This document shows positions 34,700 to 47,247 of a stretch of 64,000 nt of DNA, piece by piece; the first letter of the stretch is position 1, and every line of letters starts with the position of its first letter. Origin of the DNA: Trichaptum fuscoviolaceum. Its lineage: Eukaryota > Basidiomycota > Agaricomycetes > Hymenochaetales > Trichaptaceae. The position numbers and the translations under genes are program-made. Under the pieces are notes generated by a model. That model had not been told where the DNA came from. It ran no database searches and saw nothing but the letters and a program-made list of their open reading frames with translations. Where the stretch lies: positions 4,853,040-4,917,039 of the forward strand of contig CAJSYZ010000009.1 of assembly GCA_910574455.1 (NCBI GenBank), given 5' to 3'.

Positions 34700-37260
34700 T
34701 TGCCCGTGCTAAGTGGATTGACGACAAGTCCACGACGACTGCTTGTCTTCATTCCTCTTCGACCATCAATTAGGTACATAGTTAGGACATGTACATAACG
34801 ATAGAGTTAATATATTGTCCTTTTGTTCCACTATCGTCCATATTCCCACGGCTTCGGCCGGTCAGCTCGCAAATTCTCTTCATCAAGAGTTGAAGGACTC
34901 CACAAACCAAACTTCTCAATTGAACCGACATGCAGACCTCAAAATCTGAAGAACGCCAAGCGCCAGTCGAGAACCAAAAGAAAGGAATGATTGATCTCTT
35001 ACCTCTCCATCTTTCACGCCCGTCGCTGCAGATTATGAGTTAACCGGTCGCAGCGGGGAATGTCATAACAGCCTGATAGTTGTGGACAAACCTGAATTCA
35101 AGATAACAGATCGTCTTCAACAAAGGTTCCAGTGCTCTCTCACGAGTTCTGCTGAAGAATCACCTCTGACTTTTCCGTATCATGCCCGCGCTAGAAACCC
35201 TCCCTTCCAGACCCGAACCATCCCCGATCTTGCCAACCGTTTTCAACAAAGTACTCAACCATTCAAGAAAATCCGACATGAGGTGGCGCACTGTGCATCA
35301 CACACCGCGAACCTGATATTGGCATTGTAAAGCAAAACCAGAGATATTGAGCCACAGCCTGATGCCCCTTGCCAATCTATGAAATCCGAATTCGTCAGAC
35401 GATCAAATACATTATCAGACAGACAACTAATCTGAGTATAGCGGGGTCTTGTTTGTTTTGAGGGTGGTGGGAAAGGTGTGATATGACAATCTTCACACAA
35501 GACGAGGAGATACGGCGGTGGGATATTTCGCCTGACCGGGTTGGACAACCGCCCGAAGGTGAAAAGGTGTTGGCAGGTACGGGAATGCGCCAAAGACAGC
35601 TTTAGCTGGCGAGGACTGCAAGCGATAGCAAAGGTCGTCCACAAGCAAAATGCCCAACACGTGCGTCCGGCTTTGAAAACGCACAAGGACATGGGATTCA
35701 CATCCTTCACCTACCCAGGGAGACAGAAGAGAAAGCAAATGAAACTGAGTATAAGTCATTTCCCGTGCAGCGGTCGCTTACTAGCTAAATCACAGATAGA
35801 CTCTTCTATCCGAATTCCTTCCGAGCGATATCAATGACAGGAACATGCTGCCGGCCTACGAAGAAAGGGCGGGTCGCATGCTATCAAGCTAGCTAGTCAG
35901 AGGCTTTTTAATGAGCGCGACGGAGGTCCGTGTGTTTTTGTCGATGAGATAAGCACACATGGTCTCAATGAGTTTCGAAACTAGAAAACCATGTCTCGGA
36001 TAGTCGAACTGTGAGCAAAGTAAAGCGGAAAAGAAATGCAGGCATGGAACGCCGGGAAAGTTCTTAAGAACCCTTTTAAGTGTCTACTCTCCGTTTTGAT
36101 GATAAAAGACAGGGAACAAAGGTGAATGGGCCCGCTGGTGTAGAGTGGGCATTCATACGATTTTCGTTGTAATCCTGCAGCTGGAAGGGAATTATTCGCT
36201 ATTGGTTCGAGACAAAGATGATGATTCGATCCTAGCGCACCATTGTGTAACCGCGGTGTGATATAAAAGGACGAGGAAGACAAAGGTTGGGCTTACTAGT
36301 GGTTGGCCATCTTTTACCACCTTCTCATAATGAATTTTTCGACATTCCAACATCATCTGGCGTCCAACTGCACCCTTCGAACGATGTCGGAAATGACGCG
36401 AAGTCGAAGCGTGTGGCGCAGAACGCAGAACGCAGAAACTGGTGTGCTCGCATCTTCGTACTGTACGTCAACGATGATGTAGGTCTTCTGCGCCTTAGCA
36501 CAGAACTTTATGATGACAGGAGCACAGTTAAGAGCTGCTGTATCGCAGTAGCTGGTGTCAGATCTACTCACCATTTATTCCAATGCCGTCGAATTATCCA
36601 CCATACCCTCATAAGACCATCTTGACTGCTCAAGACGCGCGCCTGGCAAGAAGGACACGGACATTGCAACGTTGAGATGAAAGAGACCGCGGACGGCGCC
36701 AACCAGTGGTAACGTCAATTTAATGCGAGGGCGGCGCCGTGAGGTTACGAACAAGGTGTCGGCAGCAAGGCCAGTGGGACAGTGGACTTCGAAGATCGCA
36801 ACTTGAAAGACGGAGATCAGAACTCGGAGTACTGTCGCCGGCGATTGCCGAATGCCGAAGTTCGCCGAGTGGGCGCTTATTTACGTCAGAGTTGCACTGT
36901 CATCACCGGGCCGCGTTTCTTTCCACCGCACAGATTGACGCCCTCCTCCATCTCCTTGTCTGATGTCTTATCTAGTCTCATCCATCAGAGCTTCAAGAAT
37001 TGACGATACTCAGGACACTCTTTCTAATGGTCAGAAAGGTACAAGAATAGCACAATATCTGCAATAACCGACATCACCTTTGATCTCGCACCGATGGGCC
37101 CACGATAATCTACCTTCCATTGCCAGTGTCAAACTATATATCCTGATTGATGCTGCCGGTGTCCTCATTGCAACAGCATGTTGACTATAGGGTCCAGTCT
37201 CCCCACGTCGTCTCCCTTTCTTCCTCCCTCTTGCTCACTCCTTCGACTCCCAACATCAGC
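34700..37260. other. Unassigned region upstream of gene C
   Basis: Unlike B, D and E, gene C has no recognisable KAP123 copy upstream. A minus-strand 151-codon frame (35255-35710) and a minus-strand frame 36353-36574 (containing APVIIKFCAKAQKTYIIVD) are open but unrecognised. TGATATAAAAGG at about 36250 looks like a TATA box followed by a 112-codon plus-strand frame (36287-36625). None of these is firm. Confidence 0.3.
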
Positions 37261-40200
37261 ATGTCCGGTTTGTCCAACTTCTCTACTCCATAAAAATCTG
37301 TTGCTGATGGTACTTCTCAGAGCCTATGTCAGGTATCTCGCTGGAGAACCCGACTTCCAAACCACCCGAAGCACCGGGCGAAGCGCCCGGCACACAATTC
37401 AACGCAACAGGCCTTGTCATTCAAGAGCTCCTGAAATCCGTGAAGGGCTTTCAAGCCTCGTTGGAAATCCTTAGTGCAAAGGTCGAAGGAAATGGTAATT
37501 GAACTATCATATACATACATTACTTCGGTTGTACATCCCGGTAACTCGTATTAATTTTAGGTCTGCCGCCGGAAAGTAACAAACCCTCGACTGATGAGGA
37601 ATTCGGACCAACGGACACCTTAGAAAAGGAACCAGGAGGAAGTCTCTCTACGGAAACCAAGATCACTGAAAGTAAGTCAGGGTTTCATCCTTGGCAGTGT
37701 ATGCACTGATGTTGTTGAAGCCATAGTGGCCTGGCCGAGTTCCGAGAAAATAGCGCAATACAAAGAAAGATGCGCTGAGCACAGACGGTAATTTACATTC
37801 ACATTATGCGCATCTTGCTCTTATTGTAATATTACGCTCAGAGAATGCGAGAGAATGCAGGTGGAGGTATGTTAGTCGTTCCTCCCGCTTGCGATAATCG
37901 GAATGACAAAATTAGTTGGGATGCTTCGTTGTCCATCTCGTCATTGTTAAAGGCGATGAAAGCATTCTCGAGAATGCAAAACTCGTTCGGAATCATCTGC
38001 TTGGTCCCGTGGAGTCTGTGGAGTGGGCTTTGGATGCGACAGGCGGTGGTTCGTGGTGCTTCAGATTGACAATACATCTTACAGAAACTTTTTTCTAGAA
38101 GAACAGAATTCGATGCTTAACCTGAAAGACTCTTTCTGGAAGTTCTATGAGTTTGTAGACAAATTCAGTGGGCTTAATTATGTAAAAATTTTTGACGAAG
38201 CGCAGCAATGGAAGAAAAGTATTAAAGTGAGTATCTGAGCTGGCTTACGGTCGTGATACTAAACAGCTACGCAAAGAGAGGGTGCAATCGAATAACAGGT
38301 GAAGATTTCAAGGTTTTTGCCTGATCTCATTTTCTAACAATTTGTCAAACAGAACTTGTGAACGAAGGTGAATTTGTTGAATGCCTGGACTATGTCCACT
38401 TTAGCTTCTTCTCAGCCTGTAAAGCGGTGATGGACATTCTCATCGAATCTCTGGCAGTGTTCGAAGAGCAACGTGAGTTGTCTGGCGCGTGATTTCCTGG
38501 TAATGAACCCGTTATAATCTTGCTTATTCCCAGCTGTGAGTAGATTGTTGGCGGAGAAGAAGCTGGAGCACTTCGAGAATCAATGCAAGTCATACATAAG
38601 CCGTGCCTCTAAATCATCAGACTCGACTAGAACCATAGGAAACTGGCTAACGGGAGAGACGATTATGAGCCTTGAAAAACGGAATAGTGAGCATAGAAAG
38701 TATGTGTTTCTATTACAACCTTGGCTCAATGCTTATACAAGAGTCTCTTCCAGAGTATGCAATAAAATGCAGGTACAAGTATGTACACAGATGATTTCTG
38801 CTTAAGCTTTGCTCCGTGTTCTGACTAAGTTAGCTCAATCATCTTATAGCTCACTATGAGCGTGTCGGAGGCTTTAAAGAATCCATCGATGCTTTGAATC
38901 TCATGCGGGATCAGATACTTGTACCCGTACAAAAGCTACAATCTATTGCATATGCCGAAAACGCCAGTGAGTGATAACTTACAGCTCAAGTATACAAGAG
39001 ATCAATACTCTACTCGTAGATAAGCAGCTTGCGATGTTTGATATGGTCGTTTCCCTCAAAGAATTGCATTCATCCGTCGAGCACTTTCGGGCCAGCCTGT
39101 ACCGCCAGAAACATGCATTCTACTTTCGAATGGTCAAGCAATGGGCGGAATGCCTTTCTGTGAGCGATGGAACTGCAATATATTCATATTTCTAACATCT
39201 TGCTCCAATAAGAATGGGATGCAGAGGATTCTCGGTAAGTATCACTGAATTCTTAAGCAACTCCTACACTAACCGGATCCAGCCCTTTCACTTTGCGGTC
39301 AGCCAATTGAGTGTCTTCATTATGTACACGACGAATTATTTCCTGTGTTGGAATCGACAATGATTGGCGTAATCGTGGACAAAAGAAAGTCAGATCCTTT
39401 GGAAGAGAAGTTAGTCGAGATCGAAGCGGGTAACGTAGTTGAGGAGATGAAGACGTTCGGAAAGGAGTGTAAGTAGTTTATTGTCAGCTACGTCCATATG
39501 CACTCTGACTCAGACCCAGCCCTACCGAAATTCCTTGTCGATGAAATGGAGAGGGATACAACCCGATATATAAACTTAACGACTATCGCTACCTTCTTCT
39601 CCAGCGTGACAGCGACCACGCTCCAATTCACGTACGCACCGACGGACTCGGAACCGTCCAACTCCTTGAGAGGAGTAGTCAATCTTTTCTGGTTCTTGTC
39701 GCTAATCTTTAGCGTGTCGTCGGGCGTGAGTAGCTTGCTGGGATTGACATGGAGGAAGTCTTCAATGTGCGTGACCTTTTTCATCTATAATCTAGGCAAT
39801 ACTGATGAGTGTTGAAGATATGACTCTCGTGTTCCTCCAAATCTCATTCGCCTGTGGTTTGACAAGGCGCCGATGCTGTTCCTGATTATCGCAGCTGTTG
39901 CTTTCGTTATTGGCCTAAATACGTTTGCGTATCTGTCTCTCCAGGTTCGTCTAGCAATTGAGATTCAGAATACAGTCTAATGAGTAGCCAGCCACGATAT
40001 GTCTCTTTCTCAACGACCATTCTCACCGGACTACATGGCGCGAGCTTATTGACTGTTACGGCTTGGTTTATATACCAACTCAAGCATGAGTCCATTTGGG
40101 CTAGATGGGTCAGGGCAGTCATGAAGCCGATTACGAAAATAGCAGGATGGATCGGGAGAGGCATGAAATGGATTTGGAAGATGGCAAACCGGCCCTACGA

Positions 40201-41237
40201 GAAGTACAAGCAGAATTCGCACCTACAGCGCAATATCTATTGGTATGTCATCCTTCTCCTACAATAACAATATCGAGATGACGATGGTTTTCAGGGCATT
40301 CGGGATTGACAACCGCGTAGCTCGTCTAAATTTCGAGGTAGACTGGGAAAGTGACTGGCCAGGGCCGTACCTTCTCTCAAAACTCATCCGCTGCATTGCA
40401 TATCCGATCATGAAGTGCTGGCTGGCAACAAAGAAGGCACTTTCTGACCTCAGTCACTTTGTCCGGGTGCATATATGCGTTCCCTCTCATACAGGTGACG
40501 CAGGAGACGACGTTGAGATGGGAGAAAGTGGCAGACGAAAAAAAGCGGAAGGACCAGAAGAATCCTCCTCGGAAACCCCTGCCATGAAAGCAAGGAACGA
40601 GTTTCGTGGATTTTTGCAGAAGATCTTTAGTGACACTGGTTGCGTGAATAAGATCATGGCGAGTATTGACTACTGGGAAGACGAGATGTAAGGACCTCCA
40701 TTTCCGTAAATGACATGCCTACTAAATTGGATTAGCATTGATGACGATGACAGCTTCAAAAAGTGGTTCAAGAATTTGTTCTGGGGCTACCCGGATCTCT
40801 TTGATAAAATATGTCATGAATTATGCCCCGCATTGGTTGAAGCACGCGAAAAAGAGGAGGATGAGGAGGAGGAGGAAGAAGAAGAAGAAGTAGAAGATAT
40901 TTCAATGGGGGATGCCGGATTCGGTCCTATAATTCCTGCAACCACGAGCCAAGACGAGCACGACACCGCTTCTGTCCCAGCCCGATCAAGCCAGATAGCT
41001 CCCCTTAATGACAATCCAGGATCATTTGACGTGACACAAATGGATGCTCGACCGGATAGCCAAGGTCGACCGGTCAACCGCTCTCCAACTCTGGACGAAC
41101 CCGCCATGTCTACTGGATCAGGAAACACAGAGGTGTTGGAACCTACGTCCGGTGACTTGATTCCGCAGTTGGACATAGGAGCGAGAGCTACTACGCCTTT
41201 CAAGATCGAGGAAGTCCTGTCCACACTGGAGAGCTAG
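37261..41237 (+). CDS. Paralogue C of the array: divergent N-terminal half, conserved membrane half
   Basis: Starts ATGTCCG, then after a short intron EPMSGISLENP. Here the segment matching the 12-nt microexon of the other copies is continuous with the next exon, which supports those models. R1 covers about 37725-38471 and R2 38533-39467; both differ strongly from the other copies but keep the pattern (RCAEHRR, ECERMQVE, NKMQVQ, ECLHYVHDELF). From about 39440 the sequence becomes nearly identical to A, B, D and E: TM1/TM2 exon 39520-39768, TM3 to 39944, intron 39945-39991, TM4 after it. A Glu-rich run follows WGYPDLFDK in the tail. Near 38855 the exon appears four bases longer than its counterparts, which may shift the frame or mark a different acceptor. 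Confidence 0.6.
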
Positions 41238-41860
41238 GCCGAGGATCGTGAATAATGCAAATAAATGACGAGGCACGATAGGAACATCTGAGGGGGCATA
41301 GAAGGAGTACGTGTAGTCAAGATTTCTGCAGTGAAGCCTGAGTCTTAGTTCCACAGAGTAAGCTGGATGTAGTCATATATAATTCTGTGATTGCTGTTTT
41401 TGTTTCAGTGAATCTTGCTACATGTATATTGTCAGCCTTCGCTCTTGCAATGATGAATGTTCAAACCTTTAGCTAATGTTCATCAGTAAGAAGCTTCAGT
41501 CAATAATGGACTTCTGGATATCTTGCTCAAGGTGGAAAAGCAAATTTTATATTGATTTCAAGCTGACCGCTGAGATGAGAACATGATTTGACGCACCGAC
41601 GAGCAGTCAGACCCACTCTCCTCATACAACGTACATTAGGAAACTTAATTGGGAAGATTTATAACGTTGATAAGCTGCAACTTCAGATAGATAACAGCAA
41701 ACAAGATCACATACAAAGATATCAGCCATATTATGCAGTACACACAAAGAATCACGACATAGCATAGCATAGCAGCACCTGCCTCACGCAAGCAAGCATT
41801 GTCTAGGAAAGCGAAAGCTCACCGGGCTCATCCCCAAGAGAAGGCACGTATGCCTTCGTC
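41238..41860. other. 3' flank of gene C, shared with the 3' flank of D
   Basis: Matches about 51233-51840 in many blocks (for example AAGCTGGATGTAGTC, GATAGATAACAGCAAA). Non-coding by eye. The shared flank shows that the C and D units were duplicated together with downstream DNA. Confidence 0.45.
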
Positions 41861-42640
41861 CGTGAGCTTCATACTGAGAGAATGTGAGAAGCTTGATTAC
41901 AGATTTGGGTGGAAGCTGAGAGTGTAAAGTTAGCGTGAGATGTACCAGAATGCTCTGGGCGAGCGAGCGGACAATTCAGTGAGTTCCGTGCCGAAAGCTA
42001 CCGTTCTTTCCGTTTCCTCCAAGACTCATCATCCTCTCTCTCTCTTCCCTGATACAAACAAGATGAGACCTCTTACAGAAGGTCCGTTGGCCTTGTCAAG
42101 GCACATCCTCCATTGCATTTGATGGAGTTCGAGCTACTGAGCGGACGGCTGAATGGTGAGGCCAGGAATCATGCAGATTGTCACGACGAGGCTGTGGTCA
42201 GACTCAAGCCTGGACGTGCAAATTCGGGTGATAAATAAAGTAAGCGACTACGGGGCAGAGATGGCAATGGGTTTTCGTAAGGGATGCTGCCACGCATTTC
42301 AGGAAACTCGAGGGAGTTGTGCAAGTTCGGAGAGTATGAAAACGCCGAAGCAAAAGGTAAAGAGGTTTTGGTCGTGATCATGCGGATCAGAAGTACGGAT
42401 AACGCGAGTTTGGGGAGGAAGGAAGAACTATGAGATGATGTCATCGTGCGAATCATGAGGTAAGAGGGGGGGATGATTGAGCGCGGGAGTTGCCAGAGGG
42501 AAATGTGACAGATGAAGGTTGTCGACTTGTATACATCTCCAGTAGTGTGCTCCCAGCCGGACCAGCCCACTACCCTCCAGATTCCCCGATCTTGCGCAGG
42601 CGATGACGCAGCAACTCCGCTCAGCCCCTGACAATCATCG
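41861..42640 (-). pseudogene. Small minus-strand gene remnant downstream of C, possibly F-box-like
   Basis: Counterpart of 51855-52616. The minus strand reads LPHDSHDDIIS and then a stop, where the D-unit copy continues DDIISYFFPF. A motif Leu-Pro/Thr-His-Asp...Asp-Ile-Ile at the start followed by hydrophobics would fit an F-box, but the match is weak. Confidence 0.3.
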
Positions 42641-42705
42641 TTGATCGTCGGAAGGCGATGTTGTCCAATCGGCCCTCCAGATCTCGATCGACCAAGAGAG
42701 TGTCA
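42600..42705. repeat. Dispersed ~130-bp conserved motif, copy 3
   Basis: Most diverged copy: CTGACAATCATCGTTGATCG, then TGTCCAATCGGCCCTCCAGAT. Located just upstream of the minus-strand remnant, as in the D unit (52632-52755). Confidence 0.5.
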
Positions 42706-42803
42706 CTGCGCTGCGCTAAGTGATTGATGACTAGACCCTTGTCCTGCAGTTCATAGAACCACATTGGGCAATAACCGACGGACCGAAGAATCTTCACTTC
42801 CCT

Positions 42804-42885
42804 TAGTCTCGTAACCAGACCGCCGCTCTTTATAAGGCAAGCGGCGCTTGCCTTAAAGAGAGTAGCTGGCCTGGTCACGAGGCTA
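42804..42885. mobile_element. 82-bp TAG-ended MITE
   Basis: Ends TAGTCTCGTAACCAGACC and, in reverse complement, TAGCCTCGTGACCAGGCC, so nearly the whole element is a palindrome. A 9-bp direct repeat CACTTCCCT flanks it (42795-42803 and 42886-42894). Its termini match the 629-bp element at 60301-60929. Confidence 0.8.
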
Positions 42886-42936
42886 CACTTCCCTTCCACA
42901 CAGGCTGTCTACTGTAAACGGCGACTCGTGAGGCTA

Positions 42937-43556
42937 CAGTGGCGAAAGGCCAAAACCCGCCTCTGGGTGCAGGCCGGAATTTTGCGTGAAAACTCGCCAT
43001 GCTGAAAATTTTGTAATCAAAGTAAGAAAGATACGTCGATTTATGCAATAAAAAAATTTCCGGTCTATGTTTCAAATTTTTTTGAAGGACATGAATTTTT
43101 TTTTGTGAGATTTCAGCCTTTATTGGCCTTGGATTGGCTGGAAATATAATCAGGAGTGATTTCCGAGCCTTTCTGGAAAGCTACCAGTTAAGGTTAAACA
43201 GCTGGATGACCTTTTCCGGGTTACCGAAAAAAGATAAATTCCGAATAAAATTTCTCGTACTGTCAATTTTTCGGCGTGAGGCCCATCGGATTGCGAAAAG
43301 ACGTTGATTCCGCATGTTCCGAACCCGTGGGAAATAGTTGCAAGAGCTGCAGCCCCAAAATAAGCAAAATGTTTCAAATTCAGACATGAGATTTTTTTCG
43401 GAATCATTTTCGTGCAAAACTAATCTATAAGAATTGAAGACACACTGCATTAGAAGCTATTTACACAGTTTCAGGGTTATTGGTTAAGTTTTGTGTCCGT
43501 AGAAAGAAAAGTTTTGATGGGGTTTCCGAGAGGCTGGTTTTAGCCTTTCGCCACTG
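42937..43556. mobile_element. 620-bp Tc1/mariner-like MITE
   Basis: Ends CAGTGGCGAAAGGCCAAAAC and, in reverse complement, CAGTGGCGAAAGGCTAAAAC, each directly flanked by TA (42935-42936 and 43557-43558). TA target duplication and CAGT ends are typical of Tc1/mariner. The interior is AT-rich without a transposase. Confidence 0.75.
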
Positions 43557-43559
43557 TAG

Positions 43560-43930
43560 GAAGAATGGAGATGAACGCGCCGTTCTTTCGGATAAGCCAC
43601 CTTCACAGTGCCACTGCCCATCTCCTAGCACTCAGTTCAATACTCGAAATCCTCAAGCCTATCGACTGGCAGCTTGAAGACGGATATACCACTCGTCACG
43701 AGATGGCATCGTCAAGGTTGAATCACGTCCACCTGGAGGCAAGGCTAGGTTTTGGGACCGCAAAGGTGAGTCTCTGTCTGATAAGCCGTAGGAGAGGTGT
43801 CCGACCGAACAAAGGTTGCAGGCGTGGATGATTGAGAGCAGGCTCAGCAGAGCAACAATCCATTGCCTCATTCGGTACGCAGCACTTTTCTTTATTCAGC
43901 ATAGCTCCTAGAATTAGATCTAAGGCAATG
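43560..43930 (+). other. Short open frame of unknown type
   Basis: A plus-strand frame (43565-43831) beginning MEMNAPFFR contains a possible donor (GTGAGT near 43767). No domain and no copy elsewhere in the window. Possibly a fragment. Confidence 0.2.
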
Positions 43931-43941
43931 ACGAACAGTCT

Positions 43942-46473
43942 TCAACAAATTGCTGTTAAACCAACTGTATGGATATTCGCAGAATTCTCCACCTTCATCG
44001 CCCGCATATACTGAATCATCACTGGCTTTACCTCATCCTCGACGCGTAAAGTGTGAGCACAAAGACCAATCAATATGACACCCGGTGCGCTGCAGACGAT
44101 GTGGAACAGGGTGCGGAACACTGGCCTGTTCTCGAGGAAGTTATCCTCAACGGCAGGACACCGACAATCACAGGAACGACGTGGTCCAGTAGGATCTTGC
44201 ACGAGACGGTGCCTGCAACGTTGTCACACGCGATCAGCTTCGTTGTGGATGCATCGGATGGGACCTCGAAGACTGGTCGAAGGGCGTCAAGCAAGGTATT
44301 GAGGGGCAAGATCGACTGTGCTCTACTTTACGAGAACATTCACGGCGAAGGCGGCGTCGCTGTGGACTTCGGGCTCATCGTAAGAAAGGGTTTGATGGTA
44401 GAGCTCGAAGAGAGGCCGCGTCAAAGGCGAGATCGCTCCTTTTGTCCCATTGATTATCTCAGCGAGCGCTCCAATAGACGGAGAACGATTGCTGAACGAA
44501 CTTTCTCTCCCTAAGGAGTGACTGTTAGCCTATGCAATAGAAGGCAAGAAGAATGACGTACGCCGAATTCAGGGGTGAGAGGGGAGATGGTGTGGAAGTC
44601 GGCACTGAGCACGGCGGTAGGTCTGCCACGAGGTCACCAGCGGAATATATCAAAACAGAGTCGTATTCTGCCTGGTCCTCCATTCGCTCATGATCCTGGT
44701 CCTGGTCCGGATCTTGATGACAGAGCGCCTTTTCTTCCATGATCTGGATAGTGATGTTCCAAATCTCTTCGAGGTCTACGGTTCGATACTTAGAGGAAAT
44801 TAAAACGACAGGAAATTTGCGAAGCACTTACGGCATTCAAGGAACGCTGAACCAACGGTTTGAAGAGTCTCCACCAAGCAACGCAGGGAGCAGTGAAGAC
44901 AAAACTAAATAGGGAGGTGGAAGTTAGTATCGGTCATAGAAACATGCAGGTGCTGTCAAAATCAGATCAGAATCCAGATTGCGTTGAAGTGAGCTGCGTT
45001 AAAGGAGCTCAAAATTGGTTACCCCATGCGTAGGCAATGCTCACTTGCCATCCTCGGTCTCATTCATGTCAAGCAGTGACACCAGCGCGAGTGCGATGAG
45101 GCCGCACAGCAACCGCCGGTCCTGCGGGTTGTCCAGTTTGACGAAGGTCCTGATGACCTCCAGGATGCTCCCCGGCGCGTTCTTTTAGATGCTGTCGCAG
45201 TAAAGAAGGAGGTGAGGGATGAGCTAGAGTACGGATGGATCAATTTACGGCAGGAAGTGTTGGCCTGTCGCGGCGAAGACGGTGCCGATAGTGTCTGCGG
45301 CGATGGCTGAATTGACCTCAAAGAAATTGTCGGCACTGATCGACTCAGTGCCGTCGAGTTCGCGTTCTCGTCTTGGAATTGATATCCGGAGTTTTTTGGC
45401 TGATGTAGGAGGCGAACTCATCTCCTAATATGAGTAACTCGCTATGACGGCGAAAAAGGGGAAGTTGCAGTCCGGAGGCGCGCGTTACCCGTCCTGATAA
45501 AAGGGCGGAACCATCGCATTTGTGAAGTACGGGTCCAGTGCATTTGTTCCTACACCTTTTGCGAGTGCACCAACCGCTTCCAATGAATGCTTCTCTGTTC
45601 CGTGTGCTCGCCGTCGCCAGAGAGGTCGAGGAAATACTTCAGCTTGTCCATTGGTACGAAGTACGGCAAGAGGCAAAGGATGCATGGTAGACCCAATAAT
45701 ACCAGAGACGACCGCCTTGCCATTAAGAAATTTAGGTTCGGAAGGTGCTCCATGAGCAGTGTAAGAGAACTCTTCACAAAGTCCTGTAGGAGCTCGAGCA
45801 ACGCGTGGAGCGCAGCGCTTCCGTCATGGGATCGGCGACAAGCAGCATGATGGCTGGAATGAGCGTAGCGTGTGTGGTGCTTGTTCACCACGCACTGGCA
45901 GAGGCTGTCGAAAGCGGCGCACGCCGGCATCGTGGTCTTGAAGTCTGGACTCGATGAGCGGCCAAGCAGCGTCGAGTATTCCGAGTGAGCCACGAAGGCG
46001 ACACTGAGCAGCATCCTCGCGCCGCCACGTACATTTGGATGTGCACTCGACGTGATGTACTTGATGATGCTGCTGAGCGTCGGGAAGATTTGCGCTGGCA
46101 GAAGTGAAATTGAGAGCGGTCGACCAGTTGAAAGAGGTACCTCCTGCATTCTTCATCAGTTTCAAACTCCTTGTGATGTTCAGAGCCACGCACCAAAACC
46201 ATCAACGTCTTGACGACAACAAAGACGCGCCCAGCTCTCTGCTCACTGCCCGCAACCTACACTGCCCTCTATTCCTGGAAATCCCGGAGGTCCTCCTTCT
46301 CCAAGTCGCTCAAAATGCACGTCACCGACGGAGGCGCGAACCTTGCCGTTCTCTGGGTCTTGCAGGAGGTTCTCGAAGCTCTGATGATGTTGCGATGTGC
46401 TCCTGGATTCCTTCAGCGGAGATTTAAAGGTAAGAGGTACAGCTAGTGAAATGAAAGTCGCGTTAATCGTCAC
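43942..46473 (-). pseudogene. KAP123 / importin beta-4 pseudogene upstream of gene D (most complete copy)
   Basis: Minus strand, N- to C-terminal sense: LLQDPENGKVR (46380), FPTLSSIIKYI and SPDFKTTMPAC (46070-45900), ALHALLELLQDFVKSSLTLL and KLKYFLDLSGDGE (45810-45620), SAIAADTIGTVFAATGQHFLP (45300), LDMNETEDGK followed by a GTGAGC donor (45050), ITIQIMEEKALCHQDPDQD (44740), ALRPVFEVPSDASTTKLIAC (44270), then ENRPVFRTLFHIVCS to 43942. These follow the order of HEAT repeats in fungal Kap123, which imports ribosomal proteins and histones. The N-terminal third is missing and frames are broken in several places (for example near 44145), so it is a pseudogene. A short intron lies at about 44795-44833. 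Confidence 0.85.
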
Positions 46474-47247
46474 ACTGGCGCTGCCACATGCCAGTGATCC
46501 GTGACCATGACCGTGACTGCCCGGCCCGCCGGAATTTGGGAAGTCCGCCGATTCAAGTTCTGCCGGTTTGCACTCTTCCTCCGACGTTCATCACAGGCCC
46601 AGATGAAACTGATTGACGCTCTCCGCTGCACGCTGACCATCGCCCCGGACTGCTGCTCATATATTGTCAAGTGACTAGTAATGGCTATTATACGACAGGT
46701 CGCAGGTCAGTCACAAGGATGAAAGAGAAAGTAAGGATTCCCTGAAGTAAGAGCCGATTCATGATTTAAGTTGCGGGTCGTTCAACGCCGTGCGCTGCTG
46801 AGCCAAACTGGTGTCACCTTCATCTCTGATGGATCGTGACATCCCGCATTCATTTATCACCGCACAATACGAGAGATGATTGCCGCCCTTCGCCTTCTGA
46901 TTCTGTTGCTTTTCAAGCCAACGCTTGTGACGCTCGTACGTCCGAGGGTCTGGGACATGTGGCATTTCTGGCGATGGTGAAACCCCGAAGCACTATAGGT
47001 ACTCGATTACAACAAGTCGCCATGCTTAAGCTTCGCAGGAGAAGGATTGTATGTATATTACTCGACTTCTAAGATATCGAACCTCTTGCGCCAAGGACTC
47101 GGATCAGCGCTGGAAATGAACCTTCTATTACTGCTGTCATACGCAACCCTGCCTTGCGTTGTACGCGTGTTCCATGTTAGAGTCCTGTTTTATTAGCGAC
47201 GACGAATCTCATTCCTCCCACATGCCACATTCTTCGTAGTCGACGAT
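46474..47247 (+). promoter_or_regulatory. Divergent intergenic region upstream of gene D
   Basis: Matches 25401-26151 and 55450-56335. No conserved frame. Holds the presumed 5' flank of gene D. Confidence 0.4.
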
